This document shows positions 1 through 12,700 of a stretch of 64,000 nucleotides of DNA, piece by piece. The notes under the pieces are model-generated. The model searched no databases. It saw only the letters and a list, made by a program, of their open reading frames with translations, and was not told where the DNA came from. Source of the DNA: Liolophura sinensis (lineage: Eukaryota; Mollusca; Polyplacophora; Chitonida; Chitonidae). The stretch lies in the NCBI RefSeq assembly GCF_032854445.1, contig NC_088307.1, positions 19,172,017 to 19,236,016 of the forward strand. Direction: 5' to 3'. Both the position numbers and the translations under genes were made by a program. Position 1 is the first letter of the stretch; each line of letters opens with the position of its first letter.

Positions 1-421
1 AAAACAACAAAAACTGCAGCTTTTATGAATCATTTAAGCACATTTTGTTCTCCACCAGTCTGCGTGAGAGTAGAATACATATAGCTGTTTTATAAGCAGA
101 AGTGCACATTATTTTATCCTACTGTACATGTATTTTAAATGCTGGTGTAGCAAAAATTCTTAAACATGACTGTATATAATACACAAAAAACCTTGAATTT
201 CACTGAAAATTACTTGTTTTTTTTTTACTGACACTTCTAATGGTATTAACCTCAACTCATCATTTACATTCGCTTTAACCAAATATTTGCACTGATGTGT
301 TTCCATTGTATTTTAACATGGCTGCACATCACGGGCTCATTAATACTACTGCGCTGATGGTCACCTCCCATCCTCTCGACGAAGGACGCGCGAAGAGTGC
401 GGCTTGATCTTTTTTTTAAAC

Positions 422-596
422 CAGCCATGGAGTATTTGTCATGTCCTCCATGAAAGATTGGTGTTTCTGCAGAGAGTGTTAGATTCTGAAACAAGTGGAA
501 AAAGGCTTCATTTCTTGTCAAATTCTTCATTAAGCATTTCTTGTTGTCGATCGTTTTGATGTTTTTCCTTGGAATTGGGATTATGGTTTGATTCAA
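422..596 (-). CDS. Possible exon of a 2-O-sulfotransferase-like protein (UST/HS2ST family), uncertain
   Basis: Seen: a 110-codon open frame on the minus strand (596 down to 264). Its first ~58 codons contain LTRNEAFFHLFQNLT followed by TPIFHGGHDKYSM. Known: uronyl 2-O-sulfotransferase and HS2ST have, just before the PAPS 3'-phosphate segment, an L-T-K-N-E type stretch, a hydrophobic helix ending N-[IL]-[ST], then P-x-[FY]-x-x-H-x-H or HGH carrying the catalytic histidines. Inference: this could be the equivalent exon of a second, leftward-transcribed sulfotransferase. A GT that could act as a donor lies at 421-420, just after the histidine region; beyond it the frame loses family resemblance. 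No clear acceptor and no partner exons were found: the P-loop exon should lie at higher coordinates and the RDP exon left of the window. The match is short and from memory, so a chance match or a decayed gene fragment remains possible. Confidence 0.27.
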
Positions 597-3500
597 CCTC
601 GTACAGGCAGATCAATCAATGGTCCAATTAGTAGACAAAGTTTTTTTTTCCGCTGCGGAGAAACTTTTTTTTTTTTTTTTTCATTCTTTGATACATGTAT
701 ATTCGGGTCAACACAGTGATCAGATATTTATGCTGTCTTTCTGTCTTGTTTTTCCACGGAAAGTCCTCAGGGAAAACTTGGGTATAGTGTTGGAAATAGT
801 GAACCTAATTTGCTGACCTATTTCAGTGCTCCTGACAACTATGCTTTCGTGTTTTTTTTTGGTTTTTTTCTTCGCTTTTTTTCTTCCACTTCGAATCCAA
901 TGATGTATGATAATTTGGCTAGTTTCTTCATCAATGTTAAAACCATCCTGTTCATTGCTATCATGATCAGCCAATCACAGACTCTGTGACAAATGATCTT
1001 GGAAAGAAAAGAGGCAGTCAGTCGCCATGAATCACCGTGGAAACCTCGTGCTATCTATGTGATTTGTGGCCGGTCTCAGTAGAAACTGGAGAGCCCCTTC
1101 CAGAAAGGACTGGAGTGTTTCCCTTCGCTCAGAGTTGCTTTTATAGCAGAATGGTTGAACCATGCAATTTGCAGAATAAATACGGTCGTAATTTTCTTTC
1201 TGTCCGGCACAGTTTTTGAACTCCTCTCAAGAAGCCTTAGTCTTGCATACTATGTGAGTCATTTAATAGTCAAAGAGGGGGGTTGTCCAACAAAAAGGGG
1301 TTTTGGACAAGGGAAAAGGGTGCTTTTCCAACCCCTCTAAGAGGCCAAGATTGTGATGGGAAAGCAATAGAGGGTCAGAGACAGCTGGTGAAATAGCGAT
1401 GAACGATGAAATTTGATCAAGAAACGGTCAACGGTTGTGCCGCGAAGTGTATAATGGGGACGGTTCAGTCCAAGAGTTTGATCTGGCTGTCAAACATCGT
1501 CCTGGGATAGGCATGTGTCAATATTTGGACAGAGCTCATGCGGAGCTTTGGTCAAATCAATATTGCTCGTGACAGAACTAATCATGTAAAGCGATCAATT
1601 TCAGTGATAGTGGATAATTACCGAGCTATCTGTCTTGTCCGAGGACAACTCGCTTGGTTCGTCTGCTCCTGATCCAAAAGCGACCATTTTATTTTTTTCT
1701 GTGTCGCCATCATTTGTCTGATCTTGTCTAACCCAAATGTCTATGGGCCAAATTGATAAACCAGAATAAACATACACACCAGGGAAGTCTGTGCCAGATA
1801 TCATTGCAGCAATAATGATACAGGTGATACTGTTGGGTAGCTTGCCAAAATCGTCCACAGCAATTGCTTTTGTGAACGTGCCAATGTCCACTGCGAGGCG
1901 ATTGGCTTTGGTAACTAATTGTTAAAATAACAGGAAATGATATTTGTTAGTTCGCGCACTTATGGAGCCTAATCAGAACTTTTGTCTCTTAGGGCATGGA
2001 ATTTACGGACATGATTGGCTGACCTTTTGAACCCAGACATTTTCAAGACAGGGGCCCTGCTCTAAATGAAGCAGGATTTTTCTGTGATGCTTTCCAGCCT
2101 AAAGTAACAAAGGTTTTGAAGCAGTGTAGGCTGATGTTCATTCCTGCCTTTGAGATGACGATTTGTGGGCAGACTGGCTATGTAGTACTTACTCCTGCAT
2201 TACTGGTAATGTAGTACTCCTGCATTACCAATAATCTAGTACTCGTACATTACTAGTAATGTAGTACTCCTGCATAATTGGTTATTAAGTTGGAAAGGGT
2301 ACCTCATTGAAACTTCCATGTGGTACCTCATTGAAACTTTTCATTGAGGTATCTCATTGAATCTCATATTCATTTAGTCATATTGTGGATATTTTTGAAC
2401 TGCCAAGTTAACTGTCCATGATTTCCCAAAGCGCATTGTTGATCTTTTCCACCAGCATCAGTTTGCGGCTAAACAACTGTTACAAACATTGCCATGTCAC
2501 AAACTGCTCTGTGCTGAAGCATAGACTGGAAACCATTCATGGCCACTGTTTGAAAGCTGTGATACTGTAAGCATTTCTAGTTTTATATGTGTACTGGCGT
2601 CTGGGGTTTTTGTATTATAGTGCTTGTAGGTAAAGTTAGCATTGAACAGATTGGCATTGCTGTTACATTGATAGCCGAGTAACATTCCCTAGCCATTTGG
2701 TTTAAATAGTGCTCCGAGAAAAGATTGTTACAGCTGTACTGAGTGGGCCGAATCGTTATTGATTATGACTTAATTCTATCAGAAATACCAAGGCACCATG
2801 AAAGGCAGGCGGATCACATTATTTGTACACTGCGGGCTGATCCCCTTTTTCTGTTGATGGCCATTTGGTTAAAACTTTTGTCCAAGTGACCTTTGGGCAG
2901 AATCCCATTAGCACCTGAATTGAAAGGCTGGGATGAAATGTCTTCCGCGGAGAGCGGATCTGCATTTGGTGATTTTTGCGCCGCGGTGTTTTTACTCCCA
3001 CCTTAAACGCTATCAGATTTTATACTCCCACAAACTTTCCCCAGTACCAGAAGCTCTTGGCCATCCTACTGGTGTATACCTAACTCTGGGGGCTTTGATT
3101 GGATTAGACTAAGCCAGGCGTCGCTGCGAATTTACGTCAACAATTTGTGTCGTTTAGCCGAATCTTTTATCTGCTCCAACAGCCGCCTTAGAGTAATGGC
3201 CCAAGACAATAGCCTGTTGGTTTTGTAAAATGTCATTATCGACCTTGACAGCAACTAAAACCATGCACGTAGATTTATCAGGAGAGCAAGTATACAGTCT
3301 GGTAAAAGTTTTTTCATTGTTTTTTTTTTCCTGTTGCTGGACGTGTATATATCTAAAACTTTTTACATGTATATAAGATAAGCCTTTTTTCCATATTTTT
3401 TTATAAACTGTTTAAAACAGATGTTTTTTTCGTCTGTAATTTAATGAGGAATTTTCTAGACACATATGAATATCCAAACAAAAGACTGATTGCAGAGTAG

Positions 3501-3733
3501 TTCAACTCAGAACTTAGGTAACCGAAAACACGCCAATTTTGTTGGAAGGCACCAAAAGTGCATTGATTCCAGGAGCATTACTCAGATATATGTATGTATG
3601 TCTGATTTTTTTCGAAGTGGAATTTCAAGCTATTTCTTATAAACAGACTTTTCTGTTCTCTGTGTACTTGTATTTTTCAGACTCATTAAATTTTATTGCA
3701 GCTACCATTATTAGGCAGATTATTGCATTTTAC
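597..3733. other. Non-coding stretch, only small tandem duplications
   Basis: No exon was recognised. At 2185-2280 a ~25-36-bp motif (GTAGTACTCCTGCATTAC) recurs about four times with decay. At 2297-2365 TACCTCATTGAAACTT recurs about three times. Long T and A runs sit at 640-690 and 850-890. The minus-strand open frame 1601-1891 has a hydrophobic middle but no family resemblance I can name and no splice context, so it is not called. Confidence 0.5.
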
Positions 3734-3931
3734 CGATGTGAGTTCAAGTCCAGCTCATGTTGGCTTCCTCTCCGGCTGTAAGTGGGAAGGTCTGCAAGCA
3801 ACCTGCGGATGGTTGTGGGTTTCCCCCGGGCTCTGCCCGGTTTTCTCCCACCATAATGCTGGCCGCCATCGTATAAGTGAAATATTCTTGAGTACGGCAT
3901 AAAACACCAATCAAATAAATAAATAAATAGA
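3734..3931 (+). mobile_element. tRNA-derived SINE (family 1), 5'-truncated
   Basis: Starts inside the tRNA-like box B (GTGAGTTCAAGTCCAGCTC), continues through the conserved body (CGGATGGTTGTGGGTTTCCC) and the tail GTGAAATATTCTTGAGTACG, and ends in (AAAT)n. It is flanked by a 13-bp target-site duplication, TATTGCATTTTAC / TACTGCATTTTAC (one mismatch). Truncation at the 5' end with an intact tail fits LINE-driven reverse transcription. Confidence 0.9.
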
Positions 3932-5037
3932 TACTGCATTTTACATATATTTCACTTGAACTAAACTTGGACATTCTTCAGTGGGTTACTTGTTTTCTGT
4001 GCAATGATGACTGGGCTCCAAGCCGAACTGACAGTGGTTCTCTTGTATAACTGATACATGCATTATCTGTTTGCATGTTGCTTATGGCTTTGCTTTAAGA
4101 TTTATCATCAAAACATCATTATTGACGTTCAGGTGTATCAGCTTGAAGTTCGTAAACCCATACTTGACTTTACTAGGCCTTACGCATAGTGTTCCCAGTG
4201 TCCGAGTAGACCGTTTTATCTCAGGACATCAAGTTTCCATTTCTCCTTGTACATGCAGTTTATTTGGACTGATTTTATGTCAGTACTTGTTTTCTACACT
4301 TGTTTCTATAATTAGACTGCATGATACCCTTCTGCTGCTAACTAAGGCCACAACATATAAATGGTTTTTCGCACTTAGCTACGTGTAGTTCAATAAAATG
4401 ACTCTTTAGCAGGTACTCGCTCTGTCTCGGTTGTAAAATACCAGCAGAAATAGAATCAATCGACTTTTGTCTCAGGAGATTTTAATATGGTTGTATGGTA
4501 AACGACTCACCAGAGAGCCTTAATTAAGAGAGTTCAGCACCTTGGAATATTGAGGTATTAAACCACGGCACAATGGTATGATTTATTATAGGGCTGTATT
4601 TCTGATTTGGTCTACAGCTTGGAGTGTGGCACATACCATTGACTGTGGCAAATGGCCAACACTCTGGCTTATACATCTCTGCTGGAGGCATGTGGTTTTA
4701 TTTTTGTAGGCTGTATCTGTTTAGATGGAGAGGTTAATCTGGTTCTGTTTCGTGTTAAAGTCAGTGGCTGTTATGACTGATAGTGTAGTAACTATTAAAC
4801 CAATGTTGTATGCAATAGATAATGTATAAAAGTTGGAACATACAACTTTGGTGAGAAGACATTTCACTCTATGCATAGTTGTACACATTCCTGGTCTTGA
4901 TTAAATTTGAACCTTTGATACATCAATATATACGCTTTTGTGTATGCATCTGAAAAACTAAGTGAGTAAGAAAGGTAACTGAGTTTGCTGACTGATAGGT
5001 AACTTTCTTACCAGTATTGCCAGTTAAAATTTTGATG

Positions 5038-5297
5038 GGGGCCTCCGTGGCTCAGTCGGTTAAAGCGCTAGCGCAGCGTAATGACCCAGGAGTCTCTCAC
5101 TGTGAGTTCAAGTCCAGCTCATGCTGGCTTCCTCTCCGGCTGTACGTGAGAAGGTCTTCCAGCAACCTGCGGATGGTCGTGGGTTTCCCCCGGGCTGTGT
5201 CCGGTTTCCACCTACCATAATGCTGGCCGCCGTCATATAAGTGAAATATTCTTGAGTACGGCGTAAAACACCAATCAGATAAATAAATAAACAAAAA
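5038..5297 (+). mobile_element. tRNA-derived SINE (family 1), near full length
   Basis: Begins GGGGCCTCCGTGGCTCAGTC (tRNA-like A box) and carries box B GTGAGTTCAAGTCC, the body and a tail ending in (AAAT)n. It is bounded by a perfect 13-bp duplication, TAAAATTTTGATG, at 5025-5037 and 5298-5310. Compared with the 25272 copy, a short piece (CAATGCGGTCG) is missing before box B. Confidence 0.93.
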
Positions 5298-5310
5298 TAA
5301 AATTTTGATG

Positions 5311-6852
5311 TACATTGCATTTTTTGCCCCCATGTTGTACAAAGTTTGTTGGACATACATGTGCATGATTTTCCATCATGACTTTGAATCGTTTATTGTG
5401 CAGCTCTGCATGTATTCGCTTGGTGTGGATGTGATTTCTCACACAGGCATTTATATTTTGTTAACACCTACAGAACATCATCCTTCTTTTTCAATTTTTG
5501 TGAACAATGGGCAGAATTCCAGATAATGATCTGTGTTTTTAGAGTTTTTTTCACTCTCCATCAAATTGAATGGAACTCATTTGCTGACTGCAATTACTAA
5601 AAGCAGCCATCTTAATTCTTTGGATTTTGTCGAGGAGCTGTGGTTTAGTATGTTTTTCCTGTCACTATTTATGCACAGGATCGGCCTGAATTAATGGCAG
5701 AACAGAAGAGTTCCATAAAACGATCGACGTGGAATTAGTATTTTTTCTTTTTAGCTCTACCGATGTTCATCTGTTAGTCCCCAAAGGTCTGGACGGCTGC
5801 CTTTTGTGACTGGCCTCATGATTAGTTATGGAAATCGGAGCACATTCGGCTGACGCCCTTGGTCTCTCGTTACACATGTTCATGACCAAAATGCCTCTCC
5901 TGTAATATTCTATGATTCATGTGGCCCTGGCTTTCGCAACCACTCAGCTCCCGTAAATCAATCGCTGCGAAAGCGATACATACAAGTGCTGAGAGGCTTG
6001 TGTTTTCAATTTCCAGCTCTGATTCGAATTCCCGTACATATCACTTTTGTGTAAATGCACAGGGCTATTTGTATTTCCCATAAACCAACCCCACCCTCCC
6101 CCCGTTTTGCCCTAGTAGGAATTGTAATTACATTTCCCGTTTTCTCCCTTCTCCTGCCATTGATTTAACTGGCAGTTTGTTTAATTCACCTTCAGACTTA
6201 ACTCCTAAAGTCTTAAGAGAATTGTTGGTGTTTTTTCTTTTGACCAATCATGAATGATCCGTTTATTATTAAACTTAAACTGACCTTGATGAAAAACTGC
6301 AATCAACTTTCAAATGTTTGAAATTGGCTGCCGATCACAGCCAACAGGTTAAGGTGCATGACTTTTTATCTCAAGGTCTCACGAATCCACGTTCAGTACC
6401 GTTCCCAGACAAAAGAGTTGTCTGCATTCCACTTCTCCAGTTGTTCACTGGACCGTGCTAGAAGTAGGCAGTCAGTGATACTCTTTTATGTAGTCTTACA
6501 TGAATTTCAGTGGAAGGGACCACCAATACTCCATAAGAACATCTTAGAATGTCTTAAAGGAATATAGAAACAGTTCTGATTGGCTGGTGTTAGAGGTAGG
6601 CAAATCTAGGCTATACCAGGCCTAAGCTGAATTTTAGGTATGGCAGATTTATTCAAGCGTGACCAAAGCTGCATAGTTTAACCCAGCCAATCCTATCTCC
6701 ACTGTCAGCTAGTCGCCATCGTTTCTGTATTTCTTTAAATGGGAAAAATGGCTGTAATACCCCTAAAATAGATGGTTTATCAAGTTTTATATTTATTTTT
6801 ATAACCTTCCCTGACATTTAAAAAAAGATTTATCCTGCCCATAAAACAAAAA
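5311..6852. other. Non-coding stretch without recognised features
   Basis: AT-rich unique-looking sequence. The short open frames (for example 5305-5526 and 6358-6567) lack splice context and family resemblance. Confidence 0.5.
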
Positions 6853-6967
6853 TGTGGTAGTGGGTTTCCCTTGAGCTATGCCTAGTTTCCTCCCACCATA
6901 ATGCTGGTGGCTGTTGTGTAAGTGAAATATTCTTGAGTATGGTGTAAAACACCAGTCTAACAAATAA
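6853..6967 (+). mobile_element. SINE family 1, 3' fragment
   Basis: Diverged 3' half only: TGGGTTTCCCTTGAGC, CCTCCCACCATAATGCTGG and GTGAAATATTCTTGAGTATG, followed by a short AT tail. It is more diverged than the copies at 5038 or 25272, so probably an older insertion. Confidence 0.8.
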
Positions 6968-7069
6968 TTCAAAATAAACAGAATTTAACAACAATTTAAA
7001 TTTGTGTGGCCTTAAAATAGTTCCTAATTTGATATTACAAGGAATGTAAAATATATTTGGAATGTTTGG

Positions 7070-7425
7070 GAGTTGTTTTTCATGTGATTTTCATGTGATT
7101 CTCTTTGTTTTTCATGTGATTTTTTAAGTGATTCTCTTTGTTTTTCATGTGATTCTCTTTGTTTTTGATGTGATTTTCTTTATTTTTGATGTGATTCTCT
7201 TTGTTTTTCATGTGATTTTCATGTGATTCTCTTTGTTTTTCATGTGATTTTCATGTGATTCTCTTTGTTTTTCATGTGATTCTCTTTGTTTTTCATGTGA
7301 TTTTCATGTGATTCTCTTTGTTTTTCATGTGATTCTCTTTGTTTTTCATGTGTTTTCCATGTGATTCTCTTTGTTTTTCATGTGATTCTCTTTGTTTTTC
7401 GTGTGATTCTCATTGTTTTCCATTT
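7070..7425. repeat. Minisatellite, 15/21-bp units
   Basis: Repeats of TTTTCATGTGATTCTCTTTG (about 21 bp) mixed with a shorter 15-bp TTTTCATGTGATTT version, about 18 units. The translated form is Cys/Phe/Ser-rich on the + strand, which is a composition effect and not evidence of a gene. Confidence 0.9.
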
Positions 7426-8007
7426 TCTGCTGTACACACCTGGTTAGAATTACATGTATTACTGAGATGTTTGAAACATTACTCCACTGGTTGGAAAAAA
7501 AAAATCAATGCTAACTCTCATCATTATGTATTTACCTCCAGAGGCTTTTCACATTTGATCATTCAGGAAGTCGAACTCTGTACAGAAACAATGGGCATGT
7601 GCTCTTGTTTCAGAAATTTGATCTTGCATAACAGATTTTAAACATGTGTTGATCTCTTGTTGCGACTCTGTTGTCAGATTAAAGCCAATGTAATCACATT
7701 TAAGAGCCGGCTTGGTTACAAATGGGATCTGATATTGATTGACATGTGGATAAAACCAGCATCTGTTGTATTTCTGTTTTTTTTTTTCTTTTTTTGCTTT
7801 CTTCTTTTTTTTTTTTTTGCATGGATCCTGTCGCCATGTGAAATTGACAGGTACATGTCCAATATTTCCTCTAGTGAACTTTTTTTGCTAATTGCCCACT
7901 TATAGCCACTTGCACATGTAGGTCATTACCCAGGAAGAAGGAGTTGGGGTGCTGGTCTTTTGGCATTTCAGAATAAATATTACTAACGTGCAGTTATGTA
8001 ATTACCT

Positions 8008-8043
8008 GATTGATGGTATATGCCATACTCAAGAATATTTCTA
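8008..8043 (-). mobile_element. SINE family 1, short inverted tail fragment
   Basis: CATACTCAAGAATATTTC is the reverse complement of the SINE tail GAAATATTCTTGAGTATG. It faces a second fragment about 100 bp to the right in the opposite orientation. Confidence 0.55.
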
Positions 8044-8145
8044 CCACATGACGAAGGCCAATTTTTTTTGGGTGGAACATTGCGAAAATATCCCAGTGGA
8101 TACCACCCATAATTTATTTGACAGACCTCTCAGCTTAAAGCCACA

Positions 8146-8241
8146 GCTTCCTCCCACCATAATGCTGGGCACCATTGCATAAGTTTAATTTTTTGAAGTA
8201 TGGTGCAAAACACCAATCAAATAAATAAGTAAATAAATATA
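8146..8241 (+). mobile_element. SINE family 1, 3' fragment
   Basis: Contains CTCCCACCATAATGCTGGGC, a mutated tail (TTTTTTGAAGTATGGTG), CAAAACACCAATCAAATAAA and (AAAT)n. It is a diverged remnant without a recognised 5' part. Confidence 0.8.
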
Positions 8242-8734
8242 GGCGCAGCCAAACTATTGTTTGTATGTATAAATACATACTCAAACCATTGGCATACCAC
8301 TTTGAAACGCAAGTGAAAATACCATGACCGTCTGTGTTTACGCTGCTGTGTTTCATGAAATACAAGAAGACTTCCCCTCTTTCTTGTTCTAATTGATACT
8401 TGTGCTTTCATGTGTATTATACTCTGCTGTTTTAACTCAGCAAAATAAATACACAGTAGTATACTTCTAATTTATTACAGGTGTTGTCTACTCAAAACCA
8501 CTTCAACAAATATGCAGTTGTTTTTGTTGAAGTGTATGTTATGTAATTGCACCCTCATCCCTCTCTATAGTCTTCGGGCATTAATGGCTCAGTTCCATCA
8601 ACCAGTTCAGCATTGTGTGTTGTGCTAAAACATAAAAGTGGTTATTATCTGTAATCAGTTGATTGTTTGTAGTTTTATTTAATTTCCCAGCTAATCGTGT
8701 ACTCACTCACTTAATTTTTATATCCCCCTCAACA

Positions 8735-9200
8735 GAGTTCAGGGAGGGGAAGGTATTGTGGAATCACCTTGTCTGTCCGTTTGTCTGTCTGTCTGTCTGT
8801 ATACACACAATTTTTTTCCTGCATCTCCTCCCAAACTATGGTGCTAATTTTGATGAAACGTACAACACACCTTTACTGTAATCTGAACTAGGGCAGGGAT
8901 AAGTATAATAGCAATAGGGTAATTGTTTTAGCCATTTAGGACTTAGGATAATAGCCCTTTTTCATGTATTTAGAACCTACTGAAAATATTTCAGTGAAAT
9001 GTAGCATACATCATTCCTATCATCTAAACTTGGGCATGCTTAAGTTTTATTACAGCTGGGTAATTATTTTGGTAATTACTCCGGTTCAGGCACTTAGTGC
9101 AATAAAGTGAATTTTCACGTACACATATTTTGTCCATGCTGAAGTATTTGCACCAATTTCGCTGAAACTTTGTATGTATCTTTTTATGTCATCTAAACAT
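8735..9200 (+). repeat. Dispersed 'TCTGTCTGTCTG' repeat element with internal decayed periodicity
   Basis: Begins TTATATCCCCCTCAACAGAG and GGAATCACCTTGTCTGTCCG, followed by a (TCTG)n run. It then shows degenerate internal copies of a motif of the form TTT(C/G)x(T/G)GAAACxTxxTAxxxxxC near 8850, 8990 and 9165, each followed by ATCTAAAC or similar. From memory this opening (TATACCCCC...GGAATCACCTTGTCCGTC) is common in mollusc genomes; its class is not clear to me. The element has no coding capacity here. Confidence 0.5.
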
Positions 9201-9554
9201 CTACATCCTTAATAATAATGACTGTTTCTTATTTTTGGAAATGTTTTTTTTTCCCCAAAAAATCTGGATTCTAGTTTAATTTATAAACCTGGAAAGCTTT
9301 TTGTAATATAAAATCCTGAACATAAAATTCTACACCCTAGACTCTCGTCAGTTTTGAGGATTTCTTGAGAATAATGATTTCACAGACTATGAAAGCAGGC
9401 CCCTAATTAATGTGATTACTAAAGAAGCAGTACTGGAGATTTTTGGCAAAAATTCCATATTTGCTAATCAGATCTAATTTTATGGTTTTACCAAGCTCAG
9501 CTCAAACGATTGCCTTTCGGTGACTATCAATCATACATGTTGTACTCATTGTGT

Positions 9555-9720
9555 TAAAATGGTTCTAAAGTTATAACGTGACTGGCTTTATGAATTTTTA
9601 TGAACTGGATTACAGATTTTGAACGGTAACACATGCACAGACGAGGCTGATATTTTGTGTATGGTAATTATTTTGGCTATTTTGAAGTAGCAGCAAAATT
9701 TCAGTTGGATTTGTGCTGAT
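9555..9720 (+). repeat. Dispersed repeat, copy A (partner at 46010-46180)
   Basis: About 165 bp are shared with 46010-46180: blocks such as GAACGGTAACACATGCA / GAACTGTAACACATGCA, GAGGCT and GGTAATT..TTGGGCTATT occur in the same order and orientation. No terminal repeats or target duplications were found, so the class is unknown. Confidence 0.6.
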
Positions 9721-9731
9721 TTTTTTGTGGT

Positions 9732-9745
9732 GGGGGGGGGGGGGG
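9732..9745. repeat. Poly(G) tract, 14 bp
   Basis: Uninterrupted run of 14 G. A matching poly(C) run of 13 sits at 11166-11178 and a C-rich run at 32700-32717. Such runs are length-unstable and could form G-quadruplexes. Confidence 0.95.
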
Positions 9746-12700
9746 TTTGGGTTGGCCAAAATCACATTGGTTAGACAGCAGGCTGAAGTCAGGATGTGCA
9801 TGACATACCCTGTGTCTTTTTGAGGTAGTTGTGATAGCAATGGTTAATGGTAATGGTAATGGTGATTGTAGTGGTTAATACTGTATCAGGATTTCCCAAC
9901 ACCCCAAAAAGTTGTCCTCATTATTTAATTATTCCAGAGTATGTTGTAAAAAATAACTCCGATAAATACATATTTCTTGAAGGAACCAGATGTGTGTGTT
10001 ACATTTAGGGTTATTTTTGACTTACAAACTCTGTTTAGTATTTTCATGATGGAATAATTTAGAAGTTATTCAAGGACATGTACTTGTTGTGCAGAATATT
10101 TTTTACCGCATTTAAGCAGATAAAAACAATTGAAGTCGTCTTGGATTACTTTTTCTTTGGGTGGGCTTGGCTACTTCAGAAAAATGTTAACACGTTTTGA
10201 GCAGAAATTCCCATGTTGACAACACCATTGGAGCTGCAGCCAGCAAATCCTAAAGTTTGTGTCCCTGGTGAGACGTTCATGTTGAAAACCTGCCGTCAAG
10301 GAACAGAAATTTGCCAAAGTAGAGCAAAACACAGACCCAAAAGAAGGCATGTTTCCCAGGTTCGGAGAGTGAGATGGGTTTTGGAGGCAGTCCGCCTGGA
10401 ATTCAGATCTTCGTTATTATTGCAGGAGTTTTGGATTCCCTGTGTATTTTGACAAGTGTCTTGCATTTAGTTCTGGCTTGCATGTTCATAGTCCCAGCAA
10501 GAGTTGATTATTTGTGGCCTTGGATCTTGGCAGGGAGGTACTCTTTACCAGATGCATTCCTTCAGTTACCATTCCATTTTAGCTTCTTTTTTTCGTCTCT
10601 CTCTCTTGAGTATTTGTACAGGTATTTTGTTGTTAACTTTTTTTTAACTCTGATTTCTAGTTAATTGTTTATTGGCAGGACAGCCATTAAGCTTCAGTGT
10701 ATTTGTAGTACATACCTTATACATGTGCTTACTTTTTTTCTTTGCTTTTTTTTTATAGACTTAAAATCCATCAGGTCATTAAATCAGTGATTTTGTGTGT
10801 TTTGTGCGCATGCTTACAAGAACAACATTGTGGAAAATTTAGGGGACACATTTTCAGTTGAGCTGGTAATTGAATTATTTGTTATAATGATATGCGATAT
10901 GCGTAATGAAGGAAAGGTGGAGAATCTAGAAAAAAATTCTGATAAAGTTTTTTGCATCTTCGGCACAGATACAAATAATGCCTTTAGGTTGTACATATAG
11001 TGTAAGCTTTGATTGCAGTGACTGTGTAACATTTAAATATTTCACTGTCTGTTTAGTTAATATTTGCTTTAATAGGTAAAGAACAGTAGCCATTGGTTTC
11101 AGTGCGTAAGCATGGGCACAGGACTTAGTGTATAGGCGGTGTAAGACATATGCTGGGAGATTGGGCCCCCCCCCCCCCGGATGACTGTTAAGACATCCCA
11201 GAAATTCACAACAATATGAAGCTGTCAGACCAAATGCCTTAAAGGATGCTCTGATGATTTATCCACCCTAGCTCCCTCTCAGCCTAACCCCAGCACATCT
11301 AAGCCATCACATGTAAATGCTATACACAAGGGTCCGTATTTATCAAATGTCTTAGGACTTAAACAGTTCAAAAATTCAAGCACAGCTACAGTTAAAATAG
11401 TTTGCTCTAAGAAGTTTAGAGTTTGTACACTGATCCTTTACTGCAAAGCAGCCTGCCAACCACAGTTTGAGTTCTGTTTTGTTGAGAGTTTGGTTTGTAA
11501 AGGAATTATCTCTTTATAACAATTTGCTTTATAACAAGCCCAGCTTTTTACTAACTTATTGCATAAAGTAGGCTGCTGTTTACAAACTCATTACACTGTA
11601 TTGAGTTTATCAGAAATTATGCACTGGAGAACTGGAAAAGGGTTAGAAACGGTGTTACAGAATTTACATAATTTAAATTCACTTTTATAAGATTTGCATA
11701 GTGAAGCAAAATCAGCCATGTGGAAAAGTTGTAATTGGCAAGTTGTTAATAGCTGTGGGGGGTTTGAGTGTGAGAGTTTGGGCTCAAGAAGGATTACTTT
11801 ATGTGGGGGTGGGGGAGGGATGTGCTGGAAGTGAGGGGAGTCTTGGTTGAGATTGTATCAGCCTGACAGCTTCATTGTTATGAATTCCAGCAATGTCTAA
11901 CAGCATATTGTGTTATCTCTGGATGCCAGTAGCAATTTTACCAGTTAACTGTTTCTGTTAGGCTACCAACTAAATAAGATTTGCCACACACATCTCCTCT
12001 GGCCAGTTCTGCTTATCAGCATTATCCTTGCAGCTGTCAGCTCCAATTTGTAGGGGCGCTGTTTCAGTGAAGCAGACGGCCAGAGGTGATTGAGAGGAAA
12101 ATCACTGAAGATGCTTCCACACTGTGGTACAAGTGTGAAGGCATACATGTACGTGTTAGGCAACTCCAATTTCATCATGGGAGGAATGCAAACTGTTACA
12201 TAGCTTTAAAATATTAGAATTCAAAATTCCAAGAAAAAAAAAAAGAAAAAAAGTGGAATGTGTCTCATTGATTTACAGCAGTCCCTAATTCTGATTGAAC
12301 TAAATCACATTTTAGTGGTCTTTACAAAAGATGTAGAATTTAGCATTTCTCTTTTTGTGAGATGTTATTTTGTATTTGATTGTTTTACTCCTCAAGTTAA
12401 CACAGTGCCAACAAAAATCTTTGCTCTGTGTTAAACATAAAACCGATCTAGGTTGGCCTTGTGGTACTGCTGCTGTCGGCTAGTACATGACATGAGTGAC
12501 CAACAAATAGCTCAGGCGCAGTAACGAGGCTCAAACTCGTTAGGGACCCATTAATTATTGGCGGAGTTGATTTTCTCAACCACCAGGTGGTCAGCCTCAC
12601 AGACCAACAAACTTTTAATTTCGTCTGTCTGCCAGATCATTCCAGCAGCCTGCTATATGTCAGCTATGCAAGGAAATGGTAGACTGACATGTGCTGGCCA

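Noticed and set aside
10374-10664. Small membrane-protein-like + strand frame
   Set aside because: Hydrophobic stretches arise from T-rich DNA; no family match, start context or splice sites.
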